From the NCBI GenBank assembly GCA_023489135.1, contig JAMDCE010000626.1, forward strand, positions 1-7,129: a stretch of 7,129 nucleotides of DNA. The letters run 5' to 3'. The translations under genes and the position numbers were made by a program. Source of the stretch: Chloroflexota bacterium (GTDB taxonomy: Bacteria > Chloroflexota > Chloroflexia > JAMDCE01). This document shows, in pieces, positions 4,768 through 7,129 of this stretch. How positions within the stretch are numbered: position 1 is the stretch's first letter; each line of letters opens with the position of its first letter. Under the pieces are notes generated by a model. It saw only the letters and a program-made list of their open reading frames with translations. It was not told the origin of the DNA and did no database searches.

Positions 4768-7129
4768 GTGAGCAACACGAATACAAACCCAACTGAAATG
4801 CCGAAAGCCTACGATCCCACCACGGTCGAGGACCGGCTGTACGAGTTCTGGGAGAACAGCGGCTTTTTCACGCCTGAGATCGATTGGTCGAAGGATCCCT
4901 TTGTCATATCGATGCCGCCGCCTAACGTGACGGGCGAACTGCACTACGGGCACGCTATGTTCGTGGCCTTCCAGGACCTCATGATTCGCTGGCGCCGGAT
5001 GCAGGGACGCCCCACCTTGTGGCTGCCCGGCACCGATCACGCCGGCATTTCCACCCAGAACGTGGTGGAGAAGGACCTGGCCAAGCAAGGCCTCACCCGG
5101 CACGACCTCGGGCGCGAGAAGTTCGTCGAGACCGTGTGGCGTTGGAAAGAGAAGTACGGCGGCATCATCACCCAGCAGCTGCGCAAGATGGGGGCCTCCT
5201 GCGACTGGACCCGCGAGCGCTTCACCCTGGACCCCGTCCTTTCCCGCGCCGTGAGGGAGGCGTTCTTCAGGCTATTTCAGAAGGGCTTGATCTATCGTGG
5301 CGAGTATATGATCAACTGGTGCCCCCGGTGCCAGACAGCGCTTTCGGACCTGGAAGTGGATCACGTGGAGGTCCAGGGCAAGCTGTACTACGTGCGCTAT
5401 CCGCTGCTGGACGTCGCAACGGAAGGGCGCGATTTCATCACCGTGGCCACCACGCGGCCCGAGACGATCCTGGGCGATACCGCCGTGGCCGTCCACCCCG
5501 ACGATCAGCGCTTCCAGGGGGTGGTGGGGCGTCATGCCATTGTGCCCGAGGTGAAGCGACGGATACCGATCATTGCCGACCCCGCCGTCGATCCCTCGTT
5601 CGGCACGGGGGCGGTAAAGGTCACTCCGGCCCACGACCCGGTGGACTACGAGATCGGCCAGCGCCAGGGCCTGCCCTCGGTGAATATCCTGAACCTGGAC
5701 GGCACCATGAACGATAACGCCGGCAAGTACGTGGGGCTGGACCGATTCGCCTGCCGTCGCGAGCTGCTGGAGGACCTCAGGGGCGAAGGTCTGCTGGTCA
5801 AGGTGGACGACTACGTGCATTCCGTCGGGCACTGCGAGAAGTGCGGCACCATCGTGGAACCGATCATCTCGAAACAGTGGTTCGTGCGCATCAAGCCGCT
5901 GGCCGAGCCGGCAATCGATGCGGTGCGCAGCGGAAGTATTCGCTTCATTCCGGATCGCTTCAGCAAGGTGTACTTCAACTGGATGGAGAACATTCGCGAC
6001 TGGTGCATCTCGCGCCAGCTGTGGTGGGGGCATCGCATTCCGGTGTGGTATTGCGAGGATTGTGAGGCCCTGACCGTCGCCGTGGAGACGCCGACCACCT
6101 GCGGCAAGTGCAACAGCCCCAGGATCGTTCAGGACCCGGATGTGCTCGATACCTGGTTCAGCTCGGGGCTCTGGCCCTTTAGCACCCTCGGCTGGCCTCA
6201 GGACACCGAGGATTACCTGTACTTCTATCCCACCGAGGTCATGGAGACAGGCTACGACATCATCTTCTTCTGGGTGGCGCGGATGATTATGATGGGACTG
6301 GAGTGCACCGGCAAGGAGCCGTTCCACGACATATATATTCACGGATTGCTCCGCGACGAAAAAGGCGAGAAGATGAGCAAGTCCAAGGGCAACGTGGCCA
6401 ATCCTCTGGACGTCATAGCCAAGTATGGCGCCGACGCGCTACGCTTTACCGTCATTACCGGCAGCACTCCCGGCAATGATATGAAGATGTCCCAGGAGAA
6501 ACTGGAAGCGGGACGCAACTTCGCCAACAAGCTTTGGAACGCTTCGCGCTACGTCTTGAGCGTGACGCCTAAAGGGGGCCTGGGCGATTTCCAGCCCCGT
6601 GAGGGCGACTATGACCTGGCCGACAAGTGGATCATCTCTCGCTGCAATCGCGTCATCGCCGACGTGACGGCCCTGCTCGAACAGTACCAGTTTGGAGAAG
6701 CGGGAAGGATTCTTTACGAGTTCCTTTGGAGTGAGTTCTGTGACTGGTACATAGAGATATCCAAGATCCCCGTGTATGGTGGCGAACCCGAGCGGAAGAA
6801 GACTGCGCTCTTCGTGCTGCATCACGTGCTGAACAAAACGCTGCACCTGCTGCACCCGATCATGCCTTTCGTGACCGAAGATATCTGGCAGCACCTGCCC
6901 CATCAGGGGCCGAGCTTGATGGTCTCGCCCTGGCCGGAGCCGGGGCCGGAGGATCCGGAAGCAGTGCGAGATGTGGCAACGGTGATCGACGTGGTCCGGA
7001 CCATCCGGAACGCGCGGTCCGAGTTTGGCGTCGAGCCGGCGCGAAAAATAGAGGCCATCGCCGTGGCCGGTGATCGTGCGGGCCTGCTCAAGTCGCAGGA
7101 GGCGATAGTCAAAACGCTGGCGCGTCGGC
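4768..7129 (+). CDS. valS: Valyl-tRNA synthetase, 3' end cut off by the window
   Basis: A cytoplasmic class I aminoacyl-tRNA synthetase that attaches valine to tRNA-Val. The visible 787 residues carry the HIGH-type signature as HYGH (59-62, in PPPNVTGELHYGHAM), the LPGTDHAGISTQ stretch, the CP1 editing-domain motif TTRPET (228-233) for hydrolysis of mischarged Thr-tRNA, and KMSKS (535-539). Four CxxC pairs are present: C185/C188, C356/C359, C429/C432 and C445/C448; the last two probably form a zinc knuckle. The anticodon-binding helical domain starts at about 619 (DKWIISRCNRV, then FLWSEFCDWYIEI). Bacterial ValRS is usually 850-950 residues, so the C-terminal coiled-coil arm lies beyond the window. 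The start is GTG. The T-box upstream with a valine specifier independently supports the identity. No frameshift or missing catalytic motif is seen. Confidence 0.98.
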   Translation, partial: MSNTNTNPTEMPKAYDPTTVEDRLYEFWENSGFFTPEIDWSKDPFVISMPPPNVTGELHYGHAMFVAFQDLMIRWRRMQGRPTLWLPGTDHAGISTQNVVEKDLAKQGLTRHDLGREKFVETVWRWKEKYGGIITQQLRKMGASCDWTRERFTLDPVLSRAVREAFFRLFQKGLIYRGEYMINWCPRCQTALSDLEVDHVEVQGKLYYVRYPLLDVATEGRDFITVATTRPETILGDTAVAVHPDDQRFQGVVGRHAIVPEVKRRIPIIADPAVDPSFGTGAVKVTPAHDPVDYEIGQRQGLPSVNILNLDGTMNDNAGKYVGLDRFACRRELLEDLRGEGLLVKVDDYVHSVGHCEKCGTIVEPIISKQWFVRIKPLAEPAIDAVRSGSIRFIPDRFSKVYFNWMENIRDWCISRQLWWGHRIPVWYCEDCEALTVAVETPTTCGKCNSPRIVQDPDVLDTWFSSGLWPFSTLGWPQDTEDYLYFYPTEVMETGYDIIFFWVARMIMMGLECTGKEPFHDIYIHGLLRDEKGEKMSKSKGNVANPLDVIAKYGADALRFTVITGSTPGNDMKMSQEKLEAGRNFANKLWNASRYVLSVTPKGGLGDFQPREGDYDLADKWIISRCNRVIADVTALLEQYQFGEAGRILYEFLWSEFCDWYIEISKIPVYGGEPERKKTALFVLHHVLNKTLHLLHPIMPFVTEDIWQHLPHQGPSLMVSPWPEPGPEDPEAVRDVATVIDVVRTIRNARSEFGVEPARKIEAIAVAGDRAGLLKSQEAIVKTLARR

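Noticed and set aside
5019..5717. 232-codon + strand frame inside valS
   Set aside because: It is an Arg/Gly/Pro-rich frame-shifted reading of the ValRS gene.
5272..6342. Long 356-codon open frame on the minus strand inside valS
   Set aside because: It lies antisense to the clearly conserved ValRS frame with its HIGH-type, editing and zinc motifs, and its product is a low-complexity His/Arg/Val-rich shadow without a recognisable domain.

Overview
This 7.1 kb window is moderately GC-rich bacterial chromosomal DNA. The combination of an HtpX/PspA/PspAA/PspAB envelope-stress cluster, a T-box-controlled valS, and dispersed palindromic repeats suggests a Chloroflexota-like (or related actinobacterial-type) genome. 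That placement is inference from gene content, not a phylogenetic result.

Left part (about 60-2760): an envelope-stress module built as two converging operons. On the + strand an extended -10 promoter precedes an HtpX-type membrane zinc protease, which overlaps by 4 bases with a gene for the PspA-associated protein PspAB. On the - strand a sigma70-like promoter drives pspA (ESCRT-III/IM30 family membrane-remodelling protein) and the small pspAA, again with a 4-base overlap. The two operons meet tail to tail, and the 3' ends of pspAB and pspAA overlap by 29 bp. Membrane-protein quality control (HtpX) and membrane stabilisation (PspA) therefore sit together.

Middle part (2821-3912, - strand): a compact toxin-antitoxin-like operon. 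A DUF433 protein is followed by a Phd-like antitoxin with a C-terminal toxin-binding-like tail, then a VapC PIN-domain ribonuclease. The stop codon of the antitoxin abuts the start codon of vapC. A perfect 12-bp palindrome (3901-3912) upstream is a good candidate operator.

Right part (3913-7129, + strand): a non-coding stretch of about 850 bp, then valS (valyl-tRNA synthetase, cut by the window end). This stretch holds an inverted repeat, a promoter, a complete T-box riboswitch (Stem I with an apparent GUC valine specifier, T-box sequence with UGGU, intrinsic terminator) and a further 220-nt leader with another hairpin and short tandem repeats. The most unusual item is a perfect 20-bp-arm palindrome (4371-4413) embedded inside the T-box leader, between Stem I and the antiterminator. 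The individual families are known; the novelty, if any, lies in their arrangement and in the repeat-interrupted riboswitch.
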